Shown piece by piece: positions 31,316-40,310 of a DNA stretch of 64,000 nt (positions within the stretch are counted from its first letter, which is position 1; each line of letters opens with the position of its first letter). The translations under genes and the position numbers were made by a program. The notes under the pieces were generated by a model. The model ran no database searches. It was not told the DNA's origin and saw nothing but the letters and a program-made list of their open reading frames with translations. The stretch covers positions 62,001 to 126,000 of the forward strand of contig NZ_RQER01000007.1 in assembly GCF_004770615.1 (NCBI RefSeq), written 5' to 3'. Source of the DNA: Leptospira langatensis. GTDB taxonomy: Bacteria > Spirochaetota > Leptospiria > Leptospirales > Leptospiraceae.

Positions 31316-32260
31316 TTATTTGTTACCGTTTCCCCCGCCTTCGCATTCCTTCTCAGCTTTAACTTTCAACATCTTGTCGAGTTTACGTTTAGAACGGCAG
31401 TCGTCCGCATCGAAATCGATAGAAGCTCCATCGAAGTGAACTTCGAAAACGTCGGAAAGAACTCTTAACTCGTCAAAGAATAAGTAAACGGTCTCTCCGC
31501 TCGTATCAGGGCGGGAACGGATCTTAAACTGTTTGAAAACGAGGGTCTTTACCTGAGGGAAGGAGTTTACGTCCTGAGGAACTCCCGGAGGGATCTCGAA
31601 AGTAAGAGGTCTCCATCCGATAAAGTCCAGATCTCCGAATTGGAAGATATGGGAGTCGCCTTTCCAATCTTCCAGCCAACCTTCTAAGTTGTACTCGTTT
31701 CCGCGTCCGCAAACCCATACGGATACCGCTTTTACGATACCAGGGAATTCCACACCGTAGATCTTGAACTCTTTACGTTTGTTATTTGCATCCAAGTAAG
31801 CCATCTTACGAACGATCTCGTATTCAGGCGTGCGAGGAGGACGAAGGGAAACAGCGTTGTCTCCAGGGAAGGTAAAGGCGAATTTTATACCCAATACTTT
31901 TCCGTTGGTCGAATCTACGTTCTTGATATCTCCCGGCTTTCCAGGGATGAGTTTTACTTCTCTCAATACCTGAGCGTTGGAAGCAGCAGGCTGGTACTGT
32001 GTTGCTTGCCCTTGCGGAACGATCGTGTCCTTGTCGGTGGTCATTTCCCAGCCGTAAGGAGCAGAAGAAGGAGGATTGTCCCAGGATTCCACGGTGATGG
32101 AACGAAGCTCCATACCGCTTACGTCGATCCCTGTAGGAGACTCGATCCCGCCTTTCTTCTTTTTGATAAATTGTGCGCTAACGGTTCCCAAGAGAAGGAT
32201 CGTGGAAACTCCCAAGGCTAGTGCAGCGGTAATTCTAAATTTTTTGCTGAGGTTTTTCAT
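31316..32260 (-). CDS. flaA1: Flagellar filament outer layer (sheath) protein FlaA1
   Basis: A 314-residue exported protein with a signal peptide ([17 protein letters not shown]). It belongs to the spirochaete FlaA family; shared features with the gene upstream include a central [18 protein letters not shown] segment matching VSVWALGRKFRHTLFV in FlaA2, and a following [16 protein letters not shown] motif. FlaA proteins coat the FlaB core of periplasmic flagella and shape filament curvature. The size fits FlaA1 (the larger paralogue) and it is downstream of flaA2, as in L. interrogans. A terminator follows. Confidence 0.92.
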   Translation of the reverse strand: MKNLSKKFRITAALALGVSTILLLGTVSAQFIKKKKGGIESPTGIDVSGMELRSITVESWDNPPSSAPYGWEMTTDKDTIVPQGQATQYQPAASNAQVLREVKLIPGKPGDIKNVDSTNGKVLGIKFAFTFPGDNAVSLRPPRTPEYEIVRKMAYLDANNKRKEFKIYGVEFPGIVKAVSVWVCGRGNEYNLEGWLEDWKGDSHIFQFGDLDFIGWRPLTFEIPPGVPQDVNSFPQVKTLVFKQFKIRSRPDTSGETVYLFFDELRVLSDVFEVHFDGASIDFDADDCRSKRKLDKMLKVKAEKECEGGGNGNK

Positions 32261-32281
32261 ACGTAAATCCCTACCGAAAGA

Positions 32282-33001
32282 TCACCAGTTGTCCTTGATT
32301 TCCGAACCCGGATACTTCGTATCAGATTTATCGGCGCGAACTTCCAAATCATCCACATAAAAGTAGAAGCTTCCCCCTACTTCGTGAACATCGCTCGTAA
32401 CGAACAGGGATACGAATCTCAGGTTCTTATCTAATAATGCGAAGCGAGTGCTTTGAGGAACGAATCCTGGAACGGTTGCGGTCAGTTTTCTCCAGCCGAA
32501 ATAGTCCAGACGACCCATTCTGATATTGTGGGTCTTTCCTCTATAGTCTCTCAACTTAACGAAGAGTGTGTGACGGAACTTTCTTCCCAAGGCCCAAACA
32601 GAAACTTGGCGAGCTTTTCCTTTGATCACATATTCGTGAGGAGGAAAAACTTCGACTCTATCAAAACCTCTATCGTTGTAGTAGGTCTTGATCCCGAGGA
32701 TATGGTTCTTCTCCAACTGATCTCCCCCGTTATCAGGAACAGTATTCTCGTCGAATACGTCTCTGATCAGTCCCCTTTGGACCATCTTGAGGGTCTTAGT
32801 CTCTCCGAGAGGAGTAGTAGCCTTAGCTCTCCAGTCCTCAGACTCTTCGAAGTTCTCGAGTATAATTTTCTCCAGGGGATCCTGAATTTGGCCGGCTTGT
32901 CCGCCGCCTTGGTTCCCGCCTGCAGGCTGTTGTTGGCCAGAAGTACCAGCTAAAGCCAAGAAAAAGAGAACGGTAGCAAAAAAGTACTTCTTCTTCCCCA
33001 T
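32282..33001 (-). CDS. flaA2: Flagellar filament outer layer (sheath) protein FlaA2
   Basis: A 239-residue exported FlaA paralogue with signal peptide (VLFFLALAGTSGQQ) and a Gly/Gln-rich stretch after it. It begins 35 bases after the small PUR-fold gene and lies 21 bases before flaA1. In L. interrogans loss of flaA2 removes both FlaA proteins, reduces motility and virulence, which fits this gene order. Likely driven by the sigma-28-like promoter at 33308-33334. Confidence 0.92.
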   Translation of the reverse strand: MGKKKYFFATVLFFLALAGTSGQQQPAGGNQGGGQAGQIQDPLEKIILENFEESEDWRAKATTPLGETKTLKMVQRGLIRDVFDENTVPDNGGDQLEKNHILGIKTYYNDRGFDRVEVFPPHEYVIKGKARQVSVWALGRKFRHTLFVKLRDYRGKTHNIRMGRLDYFGWRKLTATVPGFVPQSTRFALLDKNLRFVSLFVTSDVHEVGGSFYFYVDDLEVRADKSDTKYPGSEIKDNW

Positions 33002-33036
33002 GAGAATATCTCCTAAAAGATTTAGTGCAATCCTAT

Positions 33037-33276
33037 CTAATTCCGAGAGGGTGGAAAGTCTGCCTCAGTCGGCTCTCCGTCCTGGATCATGTCCTGGAAC
33101 TTACGAAGAACCTCGATCATTCTGCCGACTCCTTCGGCTGGAATGAATATAGAGGATTTCTTGCTATTGGACCATTCGGAAACTTTTAAATAGTATCCGT
33201 TTTCGTTCCGTTTCAGATCGACCAGAAATTTTTTGTTCTGAGTAGCGACCTTCTCCGTAAGGATCTCGGGGTCCAA
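33037..33276 (-). CDS. PUR-alpha-fold nucleic-acid-binding protein (DUF3276 family)
   Basis: A 79-residue protein with one PUR repeat: KKFLVDLKRNENGYYLKVSE (strands) followed by SSIFIPAEGVGRMIEVLRKF (strand and helix). Eukaryotic PUR-alpha and Borrelia BpuR bind single-stranded DNA or RNA with this fold and dimerise. The start is a TTG at 33276 with AAGGAG eight bases upstream. It is the first gene of the transcript that continues to flaA2 and flaA1, suggesting a role in controlling flagellar sheath expression, but this is inference. Confidence 0.82.
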   Translation of the reverse strand: MDPEILTEKVATQNKKFLVDLKRNENGYYLKVSEWSNSKKSSIFIPAEGVGRMIEVLRKFQDMIQDGEPTEADFPPSRN

Positions 33277-33307
33277 ATAGATCTCTCCTTCCCGTCTCTG
33301 TGTTTAA

Positions 33308-33334
33308 ATATCGGTAGTCGAAGTTCCAAAATTA
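33308..33334 (-). promoter_or_regulatory. Sigma-28 (FliA)-like promoter for PUR-flaA2-flaA1
   Basis: On the minus strand TAAT (33331-33334), exactly 15 bases, then ACCGATAT (33308-33315). This matches the flagellar sigma-28 consensus TAAA-N15-GCCGATAA at 9 of 12 positions with correct spacing. A start site near 33300 would leave about 24 bases that include the AAGGAG site of the PUR gene. Confidence 0.6.
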
Positions 33335-33387
33335 GCCAAGTAAAAAGTTTTTTGCGCGGTTAAAGAAAAAATCGCGATTTTTGGTCT

Positions 33388-33409
33388 CCCCACCCTGCCT
33401 TGGGTGGGG
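33388..33409. repeat. GC-rich hairpin repeat, copy A
   Basis: CCCCACCC-TGCCTT-GGGTGGGG, a perfect 8-base stem, followed by a GC-rich segment that contains GCTCGCTCCCACC. Copy B at 48037-48057 has the same arms and a similar surrounding. The stretch 33335-33549 contains no gene; besides this hairpin and the TGTAGGAACT copy I see nothing else in it. Confidence 0.55.
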
Positions 33410-33501
33410 GCCGGTGCGGTGGTACCCCGTTGCCCCGACGCTCGCTCCCACCTAACACAAAATTCCCTCTCTTACAAAGCCTTTTTTACTCCAACCTTCC
33501 T

Positions 33502-33511
33502 TGTAGGAACT
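33502..33511 (+). repeat. TGTAGGAACT intergenic repeat copy
   Basis: Exact 10-mer match to 12492-12501, about 95 bases from GC-rich hairpin copy A. Confidence 0.5.
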
Positions 33512-33549
33512 CCCTCAGTATCAAATTGCGACATAAACTTCCCTTTGTA

Positions 33550-34368
33550 CTAGGAATTTGCGAGTCTTCTTCTCCAAATAATTACGCCGATAATCCAGAG
33601 ATAGTTCAGAACGAGAAGACCGGAGATCCCCAAAATACCCATATTTACCAGGACCCCTTCCGGATTTGAGATCGGAAGGAGGATCCTAGGGTTTTCGGAA
33701 ACGGCGAACCCATATTTTTTCCCAGCCTCCCGGACGGCTTCGGAATAATAAGAATACAGCCCGGAGGCGGAAAGTGACTCCCCTACTCTCGGGTTCTGCT
33801 TCTCCCAATCGCAGACTTTTTCGGAGAGCTGAGGGCAGGCTGCCCATACATGGACCGGTTCTCCTTCTTTCCAATCTGTCGGTACCCAAGGAGCCACATG
33901 GAAGTATAATGGTTTCGTAATAGAACCCGGCGCTTTGGTCTTCAGGATAGCGGTTTTTAAGAGTTGGTATTGGTATAGGAATTTTGAATTGGTGAATCGA
34001 AAGATGCGAGAGCTCAAGATCCCAGAATCCGCCTGCAAGATGGTTTGCTCCGGAGTCTGCAGTCCCAAGAAGAATCCGAATGCATGGCTTAAATAAAGTG
34101 CGGACAATGGTCCGGACAGAAACCCCAAAAATAAGGCAAAGAAGATCGTATTCCCGTAAAACTTAGTGAGCTTTAAGGTGAGATAGAATAACGGCAAGAA
34201 GAGAAGTCCAAGAAACGCAACGGTCGAGAACATTGTCCCGAAGAGACCCACTGGCAAGAAGAGCGCAGCCATTCCATTCACGAATAGAAGGCCTAGCCCC
34301 AAGAGTTTCCAAGGAGGATCCGGGCGTTTTGGTTTTTGGTTTTCCCAATTTTTTACTAACGCGAGCAT
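33550..34368 (-). CDS. Membrane protein of unknown function
   Basis: I do not recognise this 272-residue protein. It has three or four hydrophobic helices in residues 20-115, a soluble central part with an invariant-looking motif HVAPWVPTDWKEGEPVHVWA and two cysteines, and a C-terminal membrane helix (about 240-262) ending in a basic tail WRRRLANS. The layout suggests an inner-membrane protein with a roughly 120-residue periplasmic domain. The gap to the upstream gene is about 70 bases. No enzyme motif is visible. Confidence 0.75.
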   Translation of the reverse strand: MLALVKNWENQKPKRPDPPWKLLGLGLLFVNGMAALFLPVGLFGTMFSTVAFLGLLFLPLFYLTLKLTKFYGNTIFFALFLGFLSGPLSALYLSHAFGFFLGLQTPEQTILQADSGILSSRIFRFTNSKFLYQYQLLKTAILKTKAPGSITKPLYFHVAPWVPTDWKEGEPVHVWAACPQLSEKVCDWEKQNPRVGESLSASGLYSYYSEAVREAGKKYGFAVSENPRILLPISNPEGVLVNMGILGISGLLVLNYLWIIGVIIWRRRLANS

Positions 34369-34440
34369 GTTCTATCACTCGTTAGGATCGAAGAAGGCAA
34401 TCGATCGAAAAGAATCCTTCTTAAGGCTCCTATCGACTTC

Positions 34441-35541
34441 CTATTCTACGACGACTGAAGAAGAAAATCTACTCCAGATTTTTACCGCTTCGGATTCTAA
34501 TCGAAGCGGATAGGCCAAAGAAAAAAGGATTCCCCTTGTGCCTCTTAAATAAAATTTCTCTAGGACTACGATTTTGCTCCTTCTTCCATCCGGAGAAACA
34601 TAATTAAAGTCGGTTCGGTAGGCATCTCCTTCCTTCTTACGCAGATAATTCCATTCTCTCATGGTCCTCGGGTTGATCCCTCGTAGAGAATCCCAGATCT
34701 TATAGTAGTTCTGAGCATCGAATGCCTGAGGATGAAAATGCAATGTGGTCCCGATCGTAAATACGATCCGATCCGGTCGGAAGAATAAGAGTCCTTCGCT
34801 GCTCTTTCTATATTCTTTTTCCCAAGTATCCGGCTCCTTCTCCAAAGGAAAACTCTTATAGAATCGATGCACCTGCCAAAGAAAATCCGGATCTTCTCCG
34901 GAGAATTCCCTATCCTGGTCCGGAAATAGATACGAAAAATCGGAACTCAGGTCCAAGGCATAAGCGAAGTCGTTACTTTTGATCTTCAATACGGAAGGGT
35001 CCCAGCATCCGAAAGGATCCGTCAGTCTCTGCAGTTCCTTCTCCTTATGAGAATATTGATCTAGGAATTTTCCGAGAAGCCTCGCCGTTCTTTCAAACGC
35101 TTCCGGCACTAGCTTGCCGTATCGCAAACGATAACAATACATGGAGCCTTTTAATAAGCGGATCGCAGAGTAAGGATTGCCGTGCTTCTGTAGACTTTCT
35201 GCTTCGCTATAGTGCAGGTCTAATTCGGAACGACTCGGAAATACTTCCTTGTATTGCCGATCCAGGATCATTTCCACGTGACCGTCTTTATAGAATCTGT
35301 AATTTCGCAAACGGGAGTCCGTCTTCCAAACATAATGTTCGCTCAATCGAAATGCTCCCTGCAATCGGTTGTGCAGTAGTTCTTCCTTCTTATCCTGATC
35401 GCTAAACCAAGGTTGACGAAGTAGAGGATCGATCTCTTTTTCCTGAGTCATCGCGTCATTGGAAATAAATAGGAAGATCAAGAATGAGAATGGAATAGCC
35501 CGGCATTTTGCAAGGGACCAAATAGATCGGAGGAGCCACAT
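34441..35541 (-). CDS. Exported protein of unknown function
   Basis: A 366-residue protein not recognised by family. The N-terminus holds a signal-like hydrophobic stretch (IPFSFLIFLFISNDAM). The middle is helical and TPR-like around LDLHYSEAESLQKHGNPYSA. The C-terminal half is mixed and aromatic-rich (RTDFNYVSPDGRRSKIVVLEK, split here by me into a strand-rich region). Same orientation as the membrane protein downstream, so the two may form a small operon. Confidence 0.7.
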   Translation of the reverse strand: MWLLRSIWSLAKCRAIPFSFLIFLFISNDAMTQEKEIDPLLRQPWFSDQDKKEELLHNRLQGAFRLSEHYVWKTDSRLRNYRFYKDGHVEMILDRQYKEVFPSRSELDLHYSEAESLQKHGNPYSAIRLLKGSMYCYRLRYGKLVPEAFERTARLLGKFLDQYSHKEKELQRLTDPFGCWDPSVLKIKSNDFAYALDLSSDFSYLFPDQDREFSGEDPDFLWQVHRFYKSFPLEKEPDTWEKEYRKSSEGLLFFRPDRIVFTIGTTLHFHPQAFDAQNYYKIWDSLRGINPRTMREWNYLRKKEGDAYRTDFNYVSPDGRRSKIVVLEKFYLRGTRGILFSLAYPLRLESEAVKIWSRFSSSVVVE

Positions 35542-35706
35542 CGGTGAAATCTTAAAATAGAAAACAGCGAACTAAGTTTAATTTATCCTCTAAAAAAAGA
35601 AAGATAATTATATAAGATCGGATTTGCCAAAGGAAGTACGTTTAGAAAAAGAAATGATCAGATTGTCTCAGAATATTCCTTTTTTATGAAATTCCTTTCT
35701 GGAAAA

Positions 35707-37080
35707 TCAGCGAAACAAACCTTCCAATTCACGAAGAGAATTGATCCCAATGATCTCAAGCCCCGGGATCTTTTCCAACTCGGAAAGATTTCCTTTAGGA
35801 AGATAGACTCTTTCTATTCCTACACCTTTCAATTCCTTCAAACGAATGGTGACCTGTCCTACGGATCGCACTTCGCCCGAAAGACCTACCTCTCCTATGA
35901 CTGCGGATCCGGATTGCACCGGTCTTTCCGTGTAGCTCGAAAGAATGGAAGCGCAGATGGCCAAGTCCAAGGCAGGCTCGTCTATCTGCAATCCTCCTGC
36001 GAGGTTCCCAAATATATCACATTCCGATAATGTATGTCCCAAATACTTTTCGATCACCGCGGCAAGAAGGATCAATCTTCTGGTATCGGGACCTTCTGCC
36101 ATTCTGCGAGCCTGGGAATAATTCGTCCTGCTCACTAAGGCTTGGACTTCCACACTGAGAGCGCGACTTCCCTCTAGGACCGAACTGATAACGGAGCCAC
36201 TTTTCCCTTCGGTTAAAGAACTGATGAATACTCTTTGTCTGTCCTTTACTTCCTTCAGTCCGGATTCCAGCATTTCGAAAACTGCAAGATCGCCCACTGC
36301 ACCGAATCTGTTCTTAACGGCTCTTAATAAGCGAAAATAATTCAGTTTGTCCCCTTCGAAATAGAGCACTGTGTCCACCAAATGCTCCAACACTTTCGGT
36401 CCGGCAATGGCTCCGTCCTTAGTGATATGCCCGGTCATAACGATCGGGATCCCAGTACGTTTAGAAGTTTCTAATAGAACTTGAGTGCATTCTCTCAATT
36501 GGGTGACCGTGCCCGCTTGGTTCGGCAAGGCTTCTCGGGTCAGAGTTTGGATGGAATCCACAAAGACCAGATCCGGAGAAATATCCTCGATCATGGCGGA
36601 AATATTCTCCGCATACGTCTCGGAAGAAAGAAGAAGGTCCGAAGAAAGAACTCCCATTCTTGCGGCGCGGAGTCCTACCTGAGCGGCTGATTCCTCTCCG
36701 GAAATATAAAGGATCTTGCAACCTTTGGAGATCATACTTCGACTGATCTCCAACACCAAGGTGGACTTACCTACACCGGGCTCTCCTCCGACCAAGATAA
36801 GACTTCCGGGAACAAGTCCTCCACCCAAGACCAGATCCAGTTCGGATAACCCGGTTGTGACCCGTTTCGTATTGTCTGCAGGAATGGAATCGATCGGGAT
36901 CGGTTCCTTGTAACTCGCATTCTTTTTAAAAGAAGAAGGTACCGAAGAGGAGAAACGATCCCCTCCCGACTCCTCAACGATCGTATTCCATTTTCCGCAA
37001 GAGTCGCATTTTCCGGCCCAGCGGGAATATTCCTGACCGCAGGATTGGCAAAGAAAGATTTTTGTGATCTTCTTCTTCAA
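35707..37080 (-). CDS. radA: DNA repair protein RadA
   Basis: About 457 residues, the usual RadA length. An N-terminal zinc finger (CQSC at 11-14, CDSC at 25-28) is followed by a RecA-like ATPase with Walker A GGEPGVGKST, Walker B LVFVDSIQTL, the RadA-specific KNRFGAVGDL motif and a C-terminal Lon-like domain. RadA drives branch migration in homologous recombination. The start is placed at a TTG overlapping the rnd stop (TTGA, 37077-37080), which begins the protein just before the zinc finger; a longer frame reaches 37137. Confidence 0.95.
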   Translation of the reverse strand: MKKKITKIFLCQSCGQEYSRWAGKCDSCGKWNTIVEESGGDRFSSSVPSSFKKNASYKEPIPIDSIPADNTKRVTTGLSELDLVLGGGLVPGSLILVGGEPGVGKSTLVLEISRSMISKGCKILYISGEESAAQVGLRAARMGVLSSDLLLSSETYAENISAMIEDISPDLVFVDSIQTLTREALPNQAGTVTQLRECTQVLLETSKRTGIPIVMTGHITKDGAIAGPKVLEHLVDTVLYFEGDKLNYFRLLRAVKNRFGAVGDLAVFEMLESGLKEVKDRQRVFISSLTEGKSGSVISSVLEGSRALSVEVQALVSRTNYSQARRMAEGPDTRRLILLAAVIEKYLGHTLSECDIFGNLAGGLQIDEPALDLAICASILSSYTERPVQSGSAVIGEVGLSGEVRSVGQVTIRLKELKGVGIERVYLPKGNLSELEKIPGLEIIGINSLRELEGLFR

Positions 37081-37715
37081 TGCTCGAATAAAGTCTCCAT
37101 TTGCAACCAATCGATTTGGTTGAAAACGGGAAGGCAAAGGAAGGCTTCCTGAGCCAGTTCATATCTTCCTTCTCGGATCAAGATCTGAGTCAGTTTTTGG
37201 GATAAGGATATCAAGAATAACACATCGCCGGAAGCATAATCGATCTGATCCTTGGTTAGAGTCTTAGCGCCCCAGTCGGAAGATTGATTCTTCTTGTCCA
37301 ATACCTCGTCGAAGAATTCACGGATCAGATCCTTGAGTCCATGTTTGTCCGTATACGTACGAGCCAATTTGGAAGCGATCTTGGTACAGAAGATTCCCTT
37401 GGTCGCGATACCGAGTCGATAACGTAAAAATAATGTATCCATCCTAGCAAAATGGAATACCTTAGTGATCTCCGGATTTTCGAATAATTGCTTGAGAAGC
37501 GGAGCTTCTTTTTGATCGGGCAGGATCTGCACAAGGCTGACTCGATTCTTAGAATCACAGATCTGGACCACGCAGAGGCGGTCTCTTCTGGGATTCAAAC
37601 CCATCATTTCACAATCTACAGATAAATGATCGTCTGCAAGATATTCCTTGAATCTCTCTTCGGAAAGATCTCCGGGAAATAGATCGGGTTTTGTAGTCGG
37701 TCGGTTGGATGCCAT
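37077..37715 (-). CDS. rnd: Ribonuclease D-like 3'-5' exonuclease
   Basis: A 212-residue DEDD exonuclease domain. Exo I is LSVDCEMMGL (Asp34, Glu36), Exo II includes KVFHFARMDTLFLRY and Exo III YASGDVLFL with the Tyr/Asp pair of the DEDDy class. It lacks the HRDC domains of E. coli RNase D, so it is a short form that may process tRNA or small RNA ends. It overlaps radA by four bases as TTGA. Confidence 0.88.
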   Translation of the reverse strand: MASNRPTTKPDLFPGDLSEERFKEYLADDHLSVDCEMMGLNPRRDRLCVVQICDSKNRVSLVQILPDQKEAPLLKQLFENPEITKVFHFARMDTLFLRYRLGIATKGIFCTKIASKLARTYTDKHGLKDLIREFFDEVLDKKNQSSDWGAKTLTKDQIDYASGDVLFLISLSQKLTQILIREGRYELAQEAFLCLPVFNQIDWLQMETLFEH

Positions 37716-37821
37716 AAAGCCAAAATAATGAGATCCTATCTACGGTCCGCAAGAAAAGTCCGTTTCCTTTCCCGGTTTTTTTCCTTTTCTATCTTTCGAA
37801 GATGGAAACCATCGTCATAAA

Positions 37822-39747
37822 ATGAAAGCTATCCTGCGCACTCGTGTCTACGAAGAAGAACGAAAATCACAATTTCAGTTTGCTCCCGGAAAGTCGGAAA
37901 GCCTAAGCGATTGTGGGAACTATAAGTTTTATTTTAAGTTAGTAAAATCCGCCGGGAAATCCACGTACTCTCCGGTCCTGGAATGGATTGCGGAGCGCAG
38001 GCCTCAGGCAGGATTGGAACTCTTGACTTTAGAATGGGAACTTCCTTCTCATGAGATCAAAGAAGGGAGGATCTTTCGCCATGGATACCAGTCCTGGAGC
38101 CTTTCCGCTTCCGAAGATCTGAAAGACTCGGATTTTTCTCCTAAGCTTTCCTTCTTACAATATTCCCAGGAGAATATTTATTCGGAACATGCAGGCGAAC
38201 CAGGCAACTGGATCTCGGAGGCCTATGTGCTCCTTCTTCCGAAAGAAGAAGGGTCCAAGTTTTTTGCAGGTGCCATCTCCAAAGGAGAAGAAGGAGTCAA
38301 ATTCAAGATCATTACGAATCCTTCTTCCAAGAAATCCAATACCGATATCCTCACGGGAGACATTCGCGTTGTTTACGATTTCTTCCGATTTGAGGATTTC
38401 AAGGGGAATAAACTTTCTCTTACCCATATCAGGATCTCCCGATTCACTGGAGAAGAATCCGTTTTCTTAAAGAGTTATTTTGCGGAACTAGGCAAGAACC
38501 TAAAAGTAAAACTCACGGAAACCCAAGTGCCGACAGGCTGGTGCTCCTGGTACCATTATTATACAAAGATCTCCGAAAAGATCATATTACAAAATTTGAA
38601 AGAACTTAGGACCAAGAACCTTGGGCTGAAGGTATTTCAGATAGACGACGGTTATCAGAAAGAGATCGGGGATTGGTTGGAGACAAACGATCGCTTTCCG
38701 GGAGGAATGGGATTATTATCCGACGCGATCCAATCCGAGAAACTGATCCCAGGGATCTGGCTCGCTCCTTTTCTGGTCCGTAAAAAATCCAAGTTCTTCC
38801 AGAAATTCCCGGAAGCAGTCTTAAAGGACAGAGAAGGGAATCCGGTTCCTGCCCTTTGGAATCCTCTTTGGGGAACGGACTATACTTATACTCTGGACGT
38901 AACCCATCCTGCATCCAAGGAATTCCTCACAAATGTGATCCGCACCTTCGTGAAAGAATACGGATACAAGTACCTGAAACTGGACTTCTTGTATTCCGCT
39001 CTTCTTCCCGGCTGGACCTATGACAGAAATCTTTCTCCTCATACTCGTTATATAGAAGCAATTCGTCTCATCCGAAAGGCAGCCGGCAAAGAGGTATTTC
39101 TTTTAGGCTGTGGAGCGCCCATACTTCCGTCCGTAGGACTATTCGATGCGATGCGGATTTCCTGCGATGTGGCCCCATTCTGGTACAGGGAAAAAGTACG
39201 GATACTCGCCAAGGACAGGAACGGTCTCTGCACAGAAAGAGCGCTGATCAACGATATTACCCGAGCTTCCATGCACAGAACTCTTTGGCTGAACGATCCG
39301 GATTGTCTCTTGGTTCGCCAGAAAAAGAACCATATGACGGAAGGACAGACCAAGATCATGGCGAATATCATGTCCCTTTCGGGAGGAATGTTATTCGTTT
39401 CCGACGAACTTTCTATGATCAGCAAGGAGAGGTTGGAGATCCTACAAAAGGCTTTGGCCCTTCAGGCAAAATGCCGCACGAAGGTCCCTCTTCCGATCGG
39501 CCTAGGCGATCAGTTTTTTCCGAATGCAATGTACAATCCTGCGGGATTCCTGGGCATCTGGAATCCAAGCGACGAGAAGAAGGAGATCCGACTTTCTCTC
39601 TTCTTCCCTTGGGACAAGAAAAATACGGTGGATTATTGGACCGGTGAAACTCCGAAATCCTTAGAGATAGATTCCAGAAAAAAATTATTACAAATTACCC
39701 TAGAGCCTTGGTCTACGGTTACCCTGCATTCCGGAAAACAAAGTTGA
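37822..39747 (+). CDS. GH36-type alpha-galactosidase
   Basis: A 641-residue glycoside hydrolase. An N-terminal beta-sandwich (1-220) is followed by a TIM barrel with WCSWYHYYT, FQIDDGYQKEIGDW, the nucleophile motif YLKLDFLY and a second catalytic region MRISCDVAPFW. Melibiase/GH36 enzymes cleave alpha-1,6-galactosides. No signal peptide is apparent, so it is probably cytoplasmic. No sugar transporter or other glycosidase is adjacent. It diverges from rnd with about 105 bases between them. Confidence 0.87.
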   Translation: MKAILRTRVYEEERKSQFQFAPGKSESLSDCGNYKFYFKLVKSAGKSTYSPVLEWIAERRPQAGLELLTLEWELPSHEIKEGRIFRHGYQSWSLSASEDLKDSDFSPKLSFLQYSQENIYSEHAGEPGNWISEAYVLLLPKEEGSKFFAGAISKGEEGVKFKIITNPSSKKSNTDILTGDIRVVYDFFRFEDFKGNKLSLTHIRISRFTGEESVFLKSYFAELGKNLKVKLTETQVPTGWCSWYHYYTKISEKIILQNLKELRTKNLGLKVFQIDDGYQKEIGDWLETNDRFPGGMGLLSDAIQSEKLIPGIWLAPFLVRKKSKFFQKFPEAVLKDREGNPVPALWNPLWGTDYTYTLDVTHPASKEFLTNVIRTFVKEYGYKYLKLDFLYSALLPGWTYDRNLSPHTRYIEAIRLIRKAAGKEVFLLGCGAPILPSVGLFDAMRISCDVAPFWYREKVRILAKDRNGLCTERALINDITRASMHRTLWLNDPDCLLVRQKKNHMTEGQTKIMANIMSLSGGMLFVSDELSMISKERLEILQKALALQAKCRTKVPLPIGLGDQFFPNAMYNPAGFLGIWNPSDEKKEIRLSLFFPWDKKNTVDYWTGETPKSLEIDSRKKLLQITLEPWSTVTLHSGKQS

Positions 39748-39838
39748 CTCTCTTTGAATTTAACTTCAGAATTGGCCCGGCGTGCCTGAAACATTCCTCT
39801 CCGTTCTAGCGAGAAAGGGCCGCCAAAGAGGTATATCA

Positions 39839-40309
39839 ATGAAGTATTTCCAAAAAATTCTAGGAGTGAGCCTGCTCTTGCTCGGCCTGGTCGGGTTCCA
39901 AAACTGTTTCATCTTAGATATCATTACTTCCACTTCTCAATCCATCTCCAAGTCTTCGGATTCCTTGGATAGTATCTCCAAGTCCGTCATTTCGGTAGTA
40001 TCTTCCGTATCTTCTTCTTCCGCAGACAAAGCGGCTCAGAAGAAAGTATATCAAAAAGAAGTAGAGACTCTAACTCTCTTCCATTTGCAAAACGGACCTT
40101 CTTCAGAGTTCAGATCCGATCTAGCCGAGATCGCTGCGAAGAACGGAGTGGTGAATTGGAAAAGTTCCGAAGAGACCTATGTTTCTATCGGAAGAGGTCT
40201 GAGAAAAGCCGGGATCAGCGACGAGCAATTCAGGAATTTCGCGGCTCCGATCGCAAGCTCACGTCCTGTTTTCGCAAAGGCATTAGAGAAAGGTTATCTT
40301 TCTCTTTAA
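39839..40309 (+). CDS. Small lipoprotein upstream of DUF4105 gene
   Basis: A 156-residue lipoprotein (lipobox FQNC, Cys about 22). After the anchor comes a long Ser-rich stretch (residues 30-65) and a helical C-terminal domain. I do not know a named family. The ATG at 39839 has AGAGG eight bases upstream; an upstream in-frame extension is unlikely. It ends one base before the DUF4105 gene, so they are expressed together and it may be its partner or substrate. Confidence 0.75.
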   Translation: MKYFQKILGVSLLLLGLVGFQNCFILDIITSTSQSISKSSDSLDSISKSVISVVSSVSSSSADKAAQKKVYQKEVETLTLFHLQNGPSSEFRSDLAEIAAKNGVVNWKSSEETYVSIGRGLRKAGISDEQFRNFAAPIASSRPVFAKALEKGYLSL

Positions 40310-40310
40310 T

